DNA of 18,589 nucleotides from Isotricha intestinalis. Taxonomy: Eukaryota; Ciliophora; Litostomatea; Vestibuliferida; Isotrichidae. How positions within the stretch are numbered: position 1 is the stretch's first letter; every line of letters starts with the position of its first letter. A program made the translations under genes and the position numbers. The DNA lies in NCBI GenBank assembly GCA_023807065.1, contig JAJJLU010000793.1, forward strand, positions 1 to 18,589. The letters are read 5' to 3'. Below, in pieces: positions 1 through 8,442 of the stretch. The notes beneath the pieces are model-generated. The model was given only the letters and a program-made list of their open reading frames with translations, was not told the DNA's origin and searched no databases.

Positions 1-973
1 CAAAAATAGCTCTTAAGCTTTTTTGTCTAAGTACCTTAGCAATTTCAGGATCATGTGGTCCAACAAGAGCTCTAATTTTATTAACCACATCATCTTGTCT
101 GACTTCTAAAGCAACAACAGGACCATTAGTAACATCATCAATAATTTTACCATATTCTGGTAAAACTCCTTTATAAACATCAAAAAATTCTTCTGCTGAA
201 TTTTTATCTAAATAAAAAAGCTCCATTGATGATATTTCAAATGCTTCATTTAATATTATATCTATTACTTTACCTAATGTTCTCTCTGTAAATAAATGAT
301 TCTTTAATATTAAACATGAACAATTTGATAATTGAGGTTGATGTCTTATTGAAAAATAATAATTTATTTCTAAATTTGCTATTTTCTCATTTTCAGATGA
401 TATTATTGGTATTCCTTGACCTTCAATTTTTATTGATTTTATTATTTCATTTTCAATTAAATTCCTAAAATCATTTACACAATTTTTTTTCACTACTTCT
501 ATTCCTACAATTAAATCTGAAGATAAATCATTTATTGTTATATTATTTGAATTATGTATTTCAATAAATTTTTCCGCTTCTGATGTTGTTAATTTATTCA
601 TTTTCATTTTTGATATTGTGAAATTATTCTGTAATATAATATCTATTATTTTCCCTATTGATAAATATGCTGATGGTAATATTAAAACAAAAGATGATGT
701 TTTCATTTCTTCATAACATTTTTTCGTATATTCATCTGCATATTGAACTAATTTTAATTTTCGAGAGTATACATTTATTTCTGCATTTAAATATATATCT
801 TTTGATGATATATATGGATCTATTATTTTTTTTAAAAAAATTCTTCGAGTTTTTATATCATATATTTCTATGCTTTCATCTTCTGGATAAAAAAATAATT
901 GGTATTGACGAACAAGTGATGCTTGAGGATCAAAGTATTCACAAAGAAATGCAAAACGCTGGTATTGAGACAT
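1..973 (-). CDS. NME7: NME7-like nucleoside diphosphate kinase family protein (C-terminus beyond left edge)
   Basis: The 324 visible residues start at the ATG on 973-971 (MSQYQRFAFLCEYFDP) and stay open to the left edge. Domain order is that of NME7: a DM10 domain (about 1-88, with FFYPEDESIEIYD and TRRIFLKK), a first NDK domain (about 94-208) and a second NDK domain (about 218 onward, with GKVIDIILNEAFEIS, DVYKGVLPEY and GPHDPEIAKVLR). The visible part ends at LRAIF, just before the segment carrying the catalytic histidine of domain B. The family is known from the gamma-tubulin ring complex, centrosomes and ciliary doublet microtubules, so a ciliary or basal-body role is inferred. Domain B keeps the lysine of its first strand (K224). 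Domain A looks degenerate: the usual IKPDA is ILPSA, and no NxxH motif is seen before its end. It diverges from the next gene across 278 nt. Identification is by motif recall and is strong; activity is uncertain because the active-site region lies outside the window. Confidence 0.93.
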   Translation of the reverse strand, partial: MSQYQRFAFLCEYFDPQASLVRQYQLFFYPEDESIEIYDIKTRRIFLKKIIDPYISSKDIYLNAEINVYSRKLKLVQYADEYTKKCYEEMKTSSFVLILPSAYLSIGKIIDIILQNNFTISKMKMNKLTTSEAEKFIEIHNSNNITINDLSSDLIVGIEVVKKNCVNDFRNLIENEIIKSIKIEGQGIPIISSENEKIANLEINYYFSIRHQPQLSNCSCLILKNHLFTERTLGKVIDIILNEAFEISSMELFYLDKNSAEEFFDVYKGVLPEYGKIIDDVTNGPVVALEVRQDDVVNKIRALVGPHDPEIAKVLRQKSLRAIF

Positions 974-1251
974 TTAAGTTATATTTTTTATTAATTGTAA
1001 TTATTTTATTTATTTTTTTTTATTCAATATTTTTTAGTTATTTAATGAGAATGATTGAAAAAAATAAAGTAAAGAATATTAAAAGGTTTACTTATATAAA
1101 TTTAAGTATGATACTTATATTTAATCTAAAAAATATAAATTTTTTATTTGTTTGAATTTTTCAAAGAATATACTAGAATAATTTAGAAATTATATTTAAT
1201 TTTAATTATATTTTTTAAATTAATTTATTTTTCAAAAATAATAAAAATTAA

Positions 1252-2577
1252 ATGAAATCACTTATTGATTTATCATCATTTACAAATCAATCTCGATTAT
1301 CAAATAGAGGAAAAATAATAAAACAATCATCAAATAATAAATCATATTTTTCTTCAAATCCAACAATAGAAAATAATTCAAAAGGAAAAAATTTAAAAAT
1401 AGGGAAAAATTATAAATATTTAAAACAATCAAATACTAATAATGAAAATAAATCAAAAAATAAAAGTAATGATTCTAAAAAAATAAAAAGTAATGATAAA
1501 AATAATAATATTGAAAAAAATAAATTAATTGCTCAATCTTATAGAACTTTAAGGCATCCTTCTTTTTCTTTTTTAAATGTTAAAATATATGAAAGAGTAA
1601 TTGATAAATTATTTTCTTTTATGAAGAGTATTTTACCTTCAGAAACTTATAATGAAATAAAAATGAAATTTATAAGTGAAATAACAAAAGAAATATGCTT
1701 TTATAATAAAAATGAAAATAATAATAATAATAATTTACAAAATTCTTCTTCAATAACAAATATAATTAAATCAATAGAAACAAATAATTTAAATAGGAAA
1801 ATAAATTCAGGTTTAAAATTATCATATAATATAATAAATAATAATATAGAAAAAAATAATAAAAAACATTCTTCTTTATATTCTTTAAAAAAATCTAAAA
1901 TATTAAATAATAAAACAATAAGTAATAGTAGAAGTAAAAGTAAAAGTAATAGTAAAAGTAAAAGTAAAACTCCTTCTAAAAGTAAATCTAATTCAAAGGA
2001 GAAAATGAATATAATTAAATCAAATAAAATCATTTTAAATTCGAGATTATTTGAAAAAATAAATAATGAATTACTTAAATTAGAAAATTCTAAACCTTAT
2101 ATTCAAAAAAAATATATTTATGAAAAAAGGAAATTAATTAATAAAAGTAATAGTAAACCTAAAATTAAAACTGAGATTAATAATTCTTTAAATCAAAATA
2201 TTAAAATTAATAGTAAGACTACTACAAATTCTAAAAATAAAAATAATATTAATAATAATTATAAAGAAGGAAATAAAGAAAATAAAGTATTAAATATAAC
2301 TAATGTTAATTTTAAAAAAGATGAAAATAATTTTATTAATTTAAACGAAGAAAAAATTGAAAACGAAAAAAATAATATTTTAGATAATAATAATGAAATT
2401 AAAAATTCAGAACAATTAAAAAAAATAAAATCAACTTTAGAACCTAATTTAAAATATATGTTTAATTTTTCTTATGAAGGCTTTCTTAATAAAGAAAGTG
2501 AAACTGATAGTAAAAAAAGTTTAGAAGAAAATATAAATAATAATTCAAATATATATAAAAAAAAATATAATTATTAA
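1252..2577 (+). CDS. Asn/Lys/Ser-rich hypothetical protein, 441 aa
   Basis: A single open frame of 441 codons starts at an ATG preceded by an A-rich stretch and ends in TAA. I do not recognise the family. Most of the protein is low-complexity Asn, Lys and Ser and is probably disordered. One short segment (about residues 103-152, from HPSFSFLNVKIYERVIDKL to KEICF) has a normal hydrophobic pattern and could fold as helices. Residues 226-249 form a Ser-Lys dipeptide-like tract encoded by repeated AGTAAA units. There is no signal peptide or membrane segment. Such basic low-complexity proteins are often nuclear or cytoskeletal, but nothing here decides it. The length of the frame in such A+T-rich DNA, and the sense-strand purine excess shared with neighbours, argue that it is real. 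It is followed by the next gene on the same strand after a very short spacer of 57 nt. Confidence 0.75.
   Translation: MKSLIDLSSFTNQSRLSNRGKIIKQSSNNKSYFSSNPTIENNSKGKNLKIGKNYKYLKQSNTNNENKSKNKSNDSKKIKSNDKNNNIEKNKLIAQSYRTLRHPSFSFLNVKIYERVIDKLFSFMKSILPSETYNEIKMKFISEITKEICFYNKNENNNNNNLQNSSSITNIIKSIETNNLNRKINSGLKLSYNIINNNIEKNNKKHSSLYSLKKSKILNNKTISNSRSKSKSNSKSKSKTPSKSKSNSKEKMNIIKSNKIILNSRLFEKINNELLKLENSKPYIQKKYIYEKRKLINKSNSKPKIKTEINNSLNQNIKINSKTTTNSKNKNNINNNYKEGNKENKVLNITNVNFKKDENNFINLNEEKIENEKNNILDNNNEIKNSEQLKKIKSTLEPNLKYMFNFSYEGFLNKESETDSKKSLEENINNNSNIYKKKYNY
1921..2000 (+). repeat. AGTAAA-type imperfect repeat encoding a Ser-Lys tract
   Basis: Repeated AGTAAA and AGTAAT units encode the (S-K/N)n tract at residues 226-249 of the surrounding protein. 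The tract is interrupted once by ACTCCTTCT (Thr-Pro-Ser). It is a coding low-complexity repeat, not a mobile element. Confidence 0.7.
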
Positions 2578-2634
2578 AATAAAAAAAAAATAAAATAATT
2601 GTTTAAACTTTGCAAAAATATTTTAATAAAAAAA

Positions 2635-4095
2635 ATGAAAAAACCAATAGAAAATAATGAAAAATTAAAAAAAAGTAAATCACAAATTTTAAATAATGAA
2701 AATTATGAATCTTTAAATGAAGAAGAAGAAGAAGAAGAAGAAGAAGAATTAGATGAATATAAGAAAAAAGAAAAAGAATATATAGTTCAAATAGAAGAAT
2801 TATCAAATGAACTTCAAATAGAAAAAAATATTACTAATTCTATTCAAAAAGATCCTGTTCAAGAAGAAATAATATCTAAATTAAAAGATGAATTAAGTGA
2901 AAAACAAATAAAATTTAATCAATTAAAAAATACAAATGAAAAACAAAAAAAAGCAATTGAACAATTATCAAAAGAAATAAATAAAACTTTTCTTAAAACT
3001 AAAAATAATAATAATAATTTAAATCATATTTCTCATAGAAAATATAATTCAGATTTTACAAAAAATAAAGAAGAACCAATAAATATAATTTTAAAAATAA
3101 AAGAAAAACAATTAAATGAAGCATTATCTCAATTAGAAGCTTTAAGAAAAAAAAATGAAGAAATGAAATTAACTTTAGAAAATAGTAATAATGATTATAA
3201 TCAAAAAATAGAATTAATAGATTTAGGAAAAGAAAAAGAAGAAAAAATTTCTGCTTTAAATAAAGAATTAAAAATGTTAAATAAAGAAATGGAAGATCAT
3301 AATAAATGTTTAAATGAACAAAAAGAATGTTTAAATGTTTTAGAACAATTAAAAAAAGAAATGAAAGAAGAAAAAAAAGAAAATATGAATTTAAGAGAAA
3401 AAATAAAAGAAAATGAAAAAAAATTACATTTTTTAATTTTTGGTGATGTGGAAAAAATAAAAAAAAAAAATAACAACAATGAGAATATTACATATAAAAA
3501 TAATAATAAAAAAAAATATCTTCCAACATTAAAATCATCAAGAATGAATAATACAATATTATCAGAAAATTTTTTAAATAAATTAAAAGAATCAATAAAT
3601 GATATAGAAGAATATGAAATATTAATAAATAAAATAAAAGATTTAGAAAATGGAAGAAGTAAATTAGAAAAAAAACATAAGAATGAATTAAATTTAATAG
3701 GAGAACAAATAAATAATTTAGATATTCAATATAATTTTTTAGATAATAAAGGAAAAGAAAATGATACTGAAAATAGAATTTTAAAATGTAAAATAAATGA
3801 ATTAAAAAATGAACAAAAAATAAATCAAAAAAAATTAATTGATAGTCAAAAACAATTAGAATTCTTAATAAATAAAAATAAAGAAAAAGATCAAGAAATT
3901 AAATTATTAACAATGAAATTAAATTCAATGAAAAAAATAATTAAATATGGAAATGTTAATGAAGATGATATGGAAATAAATGAATATATAAATAAATTAA
4001 AAAAAGAAAAAGAAGATACTTTTAAAAATATTATTTCTAAAGAAGAACAAGAAGTTCAAGCAAATTTTGATGATAATGAAGAAGAAGATAATTAA
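2635..4095 (+). CDS. Long coiled-coil protein, 486 aa
   Basis: The ATG at 2635 (MKKPIENNEKLKK) is taken as the start; the frame is open upstream to 2599, but no earlier ATG exists in it. The protein is dominated by heptad-like Leu/Ile spacing with Glu, Lys and Asn, for example KEYIVQIEELSNELQIEK, EEKISALNKELKMLNKEM and NKDIISKL-type repeats. It should therefore form one or more long coiled coils from about residue 45 to 460. A run of ten Glu (residues 29-38) lies near the N-terminus and the C-terminus is acidic (DDNEEEDN). No motor, kinase or membrane domain is visible. The family cannot be named: cytoskeletal, basal-body and Golgi-tether proteins all look like this. It follows the Asn/Lys/Ser-rich gene on the same strand and converges with the next gene, leaving 65 nt between stop codons. 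Confidence 0.82.
   Translation: MKKPIENNEKLKKSKSQILNNENYESLNEEEEEEEEEELDEYKKKEKEYIVQIEELSNELQIEKNITNSIQKDPVQEEIISKLKDELSEKQIKFNQLKNTNEKQKKAIEQLSKEINKTFLKTKNNNNNLNHISHRKYNSDFTKNKEEPINIILKIKEKQLNEALSQLEALRKKNEEMKLTLENSNNDYNQKIELIDLGKEKEEKISALNKELKMLNKEMEDHNKCLNEQKECLNVLEQLKKEMKEEKKENMNLREKIKENEKKLHFLIFGDVEKIKKKNNNNENITYKNNNKKKYLPTLKSSRMNNTILSENFLNKLKESINDIEEYEILINKIKDLENGRSKLEKKHKNELNLIGEQINNLDIQYNFLDNKGKENDTENRILKCKINELKNEQKINQKKLIDSQKQLEFLINKNKEKDQEIKLLTMKLNSMKKIIKYGNVNEDDMEINEYINKLKKEKEDTFKNIISKEEQEVQANFDDNEEEDN
2719..2748 (+). repeat. (GAA)10 trinucleotide repeat in coding sequence
   Basis: Ten uninterrupted GAA codons encode ten consecutive Glu. As a pure triplet repeat it could vary in length between alleles without shifting the frame. 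Confidence 0.9.
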
Positions 4096-4160
4096 TTTTT
4101 TTTTATTTTTATATTTTTTTTTAAATTTATTTTAATAAATATAAGAAAAAATCAATTAAT

Positions 4161-6305
4161 TTAAACTACAAAACCATTTGAAGTAAGCCATTTATCAGGA
4201 TGACTTTCTCTAAATTTATATGAGGAAAGTGAATTTTCATTATCAATAATATTTGGTTTAATATTATCTAAAATTTTTACCTCATTTAATTTTTTTTTAT
4301 ATAAATAATTTGATTTATGAGTTTTTTTTCTATTTTTATTTTTCTCTATATTTAAAATAGGAAAAGTTGTTTCAGGTAAATATTTTTTATCTAATTTATT
4401 ATAAACTCCATGATGTTGAGGTTCAATAGAAAAATCAAATTTAATACTTTCACTATTATTCTTTTTATTTTCTTCTTCTTTATTAGAATAATCACAAACC
4501 ATTTTTTTAGAATTTTCAGATAAATTATTTAAAGTTTTTAAAGTTCTATTAAAAAAATTAATTTTATCTTTATTTTTCTCTTTTTCTTTTTTATCTTTAA
4601 TTTTCTTAATTTTATTACTTCTAAATTCAGAAGCAAGATTAATTTCTTTTAATTTATCAGAAATATCTTTTCTTAATCTTTTATAATAATTAATCATATA
4701 ATCTTCTTCCATTTTATCTCTACTAATAAAATTTAAATAATCATCATTAGCTTGTATTTTTTCCATTTTTTTTCCTTTTTTAATAAATTGTTGTTTTATT
4801 TCATCATCAGTTAAACTTACTCTAAATTTATGTTTTGGATTTTCATCTTTAAAAATTTCACTTATTCTTGCATTTTCATTTCTAGTTATTCTTACTTCAT
4901 TTTGTTTTTTTATTGAACCTCTGCGATAATTAGTATTTCTTGTAGTTAATATATTATTAATATTATTATTCTCATTATTTATATTTTTATTATTTTTATT
5001 CTTAAAATCAATATTTGTTTTATTAAATAAATTCTCACTTGTTGATATTGGTCTTTGAATAATTGAATTATTATCTACAAAAATCATATCTCTATTATTT
5101 AAATTTAATCCTACAAACTTACCTTTCTTTCTATATTTTTTTAACCTGGAAAAAGCAATTGAATTATTAACAATTGCTTCACTTGAAAAAGGTCTAACAC
5201 CATTTTCATCAATTTCTTTATTATTAATTTTTCTATTTTCATCATTAATTTTATAAGCTCTGAAAAAATGAGGAGAATCTTCATTTTCATTAATATTAAC
5301 AGTATCATAATTAAAATTGAATAATTTTCCTTGAATTGCACTTAATTTTTTTTTAATGAAATTTTCTAAAATAATAACAGTTTCTCTATAATTAATATTA
5401 GGATGAAAAGAACAACCAATAGAATTATCATGTTCAATTAATACAGGTCCTTTATTACAAATTCCAATTATTTTAAATTGATATTTTTTATAAGAAACAT
5501 TAAAATTATGTGGAAACCAAGTTAAAGTAGAATAAGCAGTAAATTCAATAGGTAAATTTTCTGTTAAATAATAAGATAAAAATTTTTTAGTTATTTGAAT
5601 TCTTAATTCTTTATAATTAGAACAAATAGAATTTTTATTTTTAATTAAATTATCTTTCCCTTTAAAAAAATCATATAAAACAAATTTTCCTCTTTCAAAA
5701 AATTTTTCAGCAACATATTGTTTATGTAAACCAATATTCATAACAGAAATCCAAGTTTTATTCATATTATGATATTGCATAATATCACCAGTGACAAAAT
5801 CTAAGAAATTATCATTTTTTTTAATTTCTTTTAAAAAAGAATTTGGAATTTTATATAATTCTTCAATAGATTGAATTTCTCCTTTGGCATTAATAAAATT
5901 ATAATCATTATGACTTCCAGTTGCTAAATAATATATTAAACTTAACATAGCAACTCCACAAGCAAAAAGGAATTTATCAGTTAATTTACATAATTTTATA
6001 AATGAACATAGTTTTAATCCTTTATCTTCCCAAGGTAAAAATTTTTCTGTTCCATCTATAAATACAATATCTATTTTATCAAAATTTCTTTTGTTTATTT
6101 GTTCGTTTTTTGATTCTGAATTTAAGCCATAATCAAATATATAATCATCTAAATCATAAGGTGTTCTATATGTATATATTATGTTTTCAATTCCAAAATT
6201 TATTGATTCCTTTTTTAATGTCTTTTTTATTATTGAGGTAAATAAATGGAAATTAGATTTTGAAGAAGTTGAATTTCCAAAAGCGTTTATTATTAATATG
6301 TTCAT
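4161..6305 (-). CDS. Class I glutamine amidotransferase-like protein with long polar C-terminal tail, 714 aa
   Basis: The start MNILIINAFGNS opens a Rossmann-like alpha/beta domain of about 325 residues. Residues 78-85 (IDIVFIDG) are a buried strand. FACGVAM at 114-120 matches the nucleophile elbow of class I glutamine amidotransferase/DJ-1-type folds, with Cys116 in the right place. GCSFHPN (297-303) resembles the GxQFHPE motif carrying the catalytic His, here His301. The Glu that normally follows the His by two positions is Asn303, so the triad is incomplete. Residues from about 333 to the end are rich in Asn, Lys and Glu and look disordered or helical. The last residues (SHPDKWLTSNGFVV) are hydrophobic and may be a conserved tail motif. 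The fold assignment rests on these motifs only. The substrate is unknown and true hydrolase activity is doubtful. It diverges from the AP endonuclease gene over 325 nt. Confidence 0.7.
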   Translation of the reverse strand: MNILIINAFGNSTSSKSNFHLFTSIIKKTLKKESINFGIENIIYTYRTPYDLDDYIFDYGLNSESKNEQINKRNFDKIDIVFIDGTEKFLPWEDKGLKLCSFIKLCKLTDKFLFACGVAMLSLIYYLATGSHNDYNFINAKGEIQSIEELYKIPNSFLKEIKKNDNFLDFVTGDIMQYHNMNKTWISVMNIGLHKQYVAEKFFERGKFVLYDFFKGKDNLIKNKNSICSNYKELRIQITKKFLSYYLTENLPIEFTAYSTLTWFPHNFNVSYKKYQFKIIGICNKGPVLIEHDNSIGCSFHPNINYRETVIILENFIKKKLSAIQGKLFNFNYDTVNINENEDSPHFFRAYKINDENRKINNKEIDENGVRPFSSEAIVNNSIAFSRLKKYRKKGKFVGLNLNNRDMIFVDNNSIIQRPISTSENLFNKTNIDFKNKNNKNINNENNNINNILTTRNTNYRRGSIKKQNEVRITRNENARISEIFKDENPKHKFRVSLTDDEIKQQFIKKGKKMEKIQANDDYLNFISRDKMEEDYMINYYKRLRKDISDKLKEINLASEFRSNKIKKIKDKKEKEKNKDKINFFNRTLKTLNNLSENSKKMVCDYSNKEEENKKNNSESIKFDFSIEPQHHGVYNKLDKKYLPETTFPILNIEKNKNRKKTHKSNYLYKKKLNEVKILDNIKPNIIDNENSLSSYKFRESHPDKWLTSNGFVV

Positions 6306-6630
6306 TTTTTTTATTTTATTCTAAGGGTTTTTTTTATTTTTTTTAACCATAAATTTTATATTTTTTTTTAAGATGTTTGATTTTTTTTTTCTTTTTTTTT
6401 TAATGGATGATGTTTCTATTTGCTACTCTTGAATTTTTATATGTTGAAAAATACACCAAATTACTGACAAAAATAACAATTAAAAAATTTAAAGATTGAA
6501 ATATTAAAAAAACAAAAGACTAAAAATAAATAAACCAATAAAAAAATATCCAAAAAAAGTAAATATATTCTAAAAAAAATATAATAAAATATCATTATTT
6601 ATCCAAAAAAAAATGTAAAAAAAGAAAAAA
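6306..6630. promoter_or_regulatory. Divergent intergenic region between GATase-like and AP endonuclease genes
   Basis: The 325 nt hold no gene. The left half is T-rich with poly(T) tracts and the right half is A-rich, so each gene has a purine-rich leader on its sense strand. It must contain the promoters of both flanking genes, but I see no clear TATA box or other core element that can be told apart from the A+T background. Confidence 0.45.
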
Positions 6631-7569
6631 ATGGAGAAAACCCCAAAAAAATCAAAATCAAAAGAATCTAGTAAAAGTAAGGAAAAAAAAGTAAATTCTC
6701 CTAAAAAAAAAACTGAATCAAAATCAAAAGATAAAGAAAATAAAGAGAAAAAAGAATATCCTTCACTACCATTAAATGGGAAATTTAAATTTATTCATTG
6801 GAATATAAATGGTCTTCGTCCATTATTAAAAACGAAAGAATTAGATAAATTAATAGAAGAAGAAAATCCAGATTTTATATGTTTTAACGAAATAAAAGTA
6901 GATAATGAATTAATAGAAAAAATGTCATATAAAACTTTATTTAAAGAAAAATATATAAGTTACTTTTATCCATCAGAAAAAAAAGGTTATTCAGGAACAG
7001 CAGTTTTTACAAAATATAAACCAGAAAAAATAACATATGGTTTAAATATAAAAAAACATGATAATGAAGGTAGACTAATAACATTAGAATATGATAAATT
7101 TTATTTAATTTGTTGTTATACTCCAAATGCAGGTGAAAATTTAAAAAGAATAGATTATAGAGTTGAAGAATGGGATAAAGATTTTTTTAATTATGTAAAT
7201 AATTTAAAAAATAATAAAGATATTATACTTTGTGGTGATTTAAATGTTGCTTATGAAAATATTGATATTTATGAACCTAAAGGACATGAAAAAAGTCCTG
7301 GTTTTTCTAAAAGAGAAAAAGATAGTTTTAAACAATTTCTTAATATGGGTTATATTGATACTTTCAGATCTAAATTCCCTAAAGAAAAAAAATTCTCTTT
7401 TTTCACTAAAAGAGGTAAAAATATGAAAGAAGATAATAAAGGTTGGAGACTTGATTATTTTGTTGTTAATGATAAACATAAGTTTAATATTTTAGATAGT
7501 GATATGTTAGATAAGTTTAAATATAATTCTAGTGATCATATTCCTCTTTATTTAAATATTGAATTTTAG
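6631..7569 (+). CDS. ExoIII-type AP endonuclease (APEX1/XthA family)
   Basis: This 312-aa protein belongs to the exonuclease III family, which incises DNA 5' of abasic sites in base excision repair. A basic Lys/Ser-rich tail (1-48) precedes the catalytic domain and probably gives nuclear targeting or DNA affinity. Motifs in order: HWNINGLRP (56-64, Asn58), FNEIK (85-89, metal-binding Glu87, usually QETK), GYSGTA (119-124), CYTPNAG (162-168, Tyr163), GDLNVAYENIDIYEPKGH (202-219, Asp203 and Asn205), PGFSKRE (223-229), GWRLDYF (271-277, Asp275) and SDHIPLYL (301-308, Asp302/His303). All catalytic positions are kept. The NING form of motif I resembles bacterial ExoIII more than human APEX1 (NVDG), and the N-terminal tail lacks the redox cysteine region of APEX1. 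The frame is uninterrupted and ends in TAG. Expected to be active. Confidence 0.96.
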   Translation: MEKTPKKSKSKESSKSKEKKVNSPKKKTESKSKDKENKEKKEYPSLPLNGKFKFIHWNINGLRPLLKTKELDKLIEEENPDFICFNEIKVDNELIEKMSYKTLFKEKYISYFYPSEKKGYSGTAVFTKYKPEKITYGLNIKKHDNEGRLITLEYDKFYLICCYTPNAGENLKRIDYRVEEWDKDFFNYVNNLKNNKDIILCGDLNVAYENIDIYEPKGHEKSPGFSKREKDSFKQFLNMGYIDTFRSKFPKEKKFSFFTKRGKNMKEDNKGWRLDYFVVNDKHKFNILDSDMLDKFKYNSSDHIPLYLNIEF

Positions 7570-7875
7570 AATTATTATTTTTAAGTTAAATTATTTTTTA
7601 TTAAAATATGAAATAAGTTTTGAATATTTAAAAAGAATATAAAACACATTATTGAGATAATTTTTACTGAAAATCAATTTTCTCAAAAAAATAATTTTTT
7701 TTTATACTTTTTTTCAATGTTAATTAATTATTAAAATTTATCATTTTTTTCTTAACAAGAATTTTAAACTTCGATTTTTTTAAAAAAATATTTTTTGAAA
7801 AATTTATTTAAATATACATTCTATTATTTTATAATAATTTTATTTATTTTTTTATTTAATTTTATGTTTTTAACT
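7570..7875. other. Convergent intergenic spacer, no gene seen
   Basis: The 306 nt between the stop codons of the AP endonuclease and the next minus-strand gene are almost pure A+T. Short open frames here lack coding-like composition. It presumably holds both transcripts' 3' ends, but no polyadenylation signal can be singled out. Confidence 0.6.
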
Positions 7876-8355
7876 TTAATTATTTTCTTTACAATTCTTA
7901 TCATTCGAATTTTTAATATTAGCAAAATTTTCAAATTTATTTATAATAACATCAGATTTTTCATTTCTTTGAATTGAAGAAGTAATATCTTTATCAAATT
8001 CATTTTCTTTTTCATTAAAAGTATTTTTTTTTGGAATTTGAATACAATAACAATTATTATTGTCTTGAGAAACATTTTTATTTTTTTCAAAATAAACTTC
8101 GTTCTGAAATATTTTGTCATCAATAGTATTTAAAGAAATTTGGAAATCAGATTTTCTTTTTGAGGGTTTAGGATTATCATTATTTTCTTCTTTTATATTT
8201 TTTTCAGATTGACTATCTTCATTTTCTACTTTCATTAATCCTCTTGCAGAAGGATGATTTTCAAATGGAATTACTTGTTTTAAAGATAATAAACCTTTTA
8301 TAGGATTTGGAGAAGTATATTTTCTTTGAGGATTTGTTGGAGTTTTTTCATTCAT
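7876..8355 (-). CDS. Polar hypothetical protein, 159 aa
   Basis: An ATG-initiated frame (MNEKTPTNPQRKYTSPNP) ends in TAA. I do not recognise the family. The N-terminal third has normal amino-acid diversity (RKYTSPNPIKGLLSLKQVI, then ENHPSARGLMKVE), with several Ser/Thr-Pro sites (TSP, SPNP) that could be phosphorylated by proline-directed kinases. The rest is Asn/Lys/Glu-rich and probably disordered. There is no membrane segment. It diverges from the next plus-strand gene across only 87 nt, typical of this compact region. The first third's codon use and its richness in P, G and R, unlike random A+T DNA, support a real gene. It could be longer if a small intron hides near its 3' end, though I found no convincing donor. 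Confidence 0.62.
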   Translation of the reverse strand: MNEKTPTNPQRKYTSPNPIKGLLSLKQVIPFENHPSARGLMKVENEDSQSEKNIKEENNDNPKPSKRKSDFQISLNTIDDKIFQNEVYFEKNKNVSQDNNNCYCIQIPKKNTFNEKENEFDKDITSSIQRNEKSDVIINKFENFANIKNSNDKNCKENN

Positions 8356-8442
8356 TTTATTATATATTTTCTTTATTGATTTTATTTTATTTTATTTTAA
8401 AACAATTTAATTTAATTAAAATTAAAAAAATTTAAAAAAAAA

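Noticed and set aside
658..1155. Plus-strand open frame rich in Leu, Ile and Phe
   Set aside because: It lies antisense to the conserved NME7 gene, starts at TTG, and its composition is that of the complement of an A-rich coding strand.
1701..2033. Minus-strand frame encoding a long Leu run, resembling a membrane protein
   Set aside because: It is the complement of the Asn/Ser/Lys-repeat gene; poly-Leu arises from reversed AAT and AGT repeats.
7795..7977. Small hydrophobic plus-strand frame that could pass for a membrane peptide
   Set aside because: It overlaps the 3' end of a minus-strand gene, lacks an ATG at its start and is only Ile/Phe/Leu/Asn, as expected of T-rich spacer.
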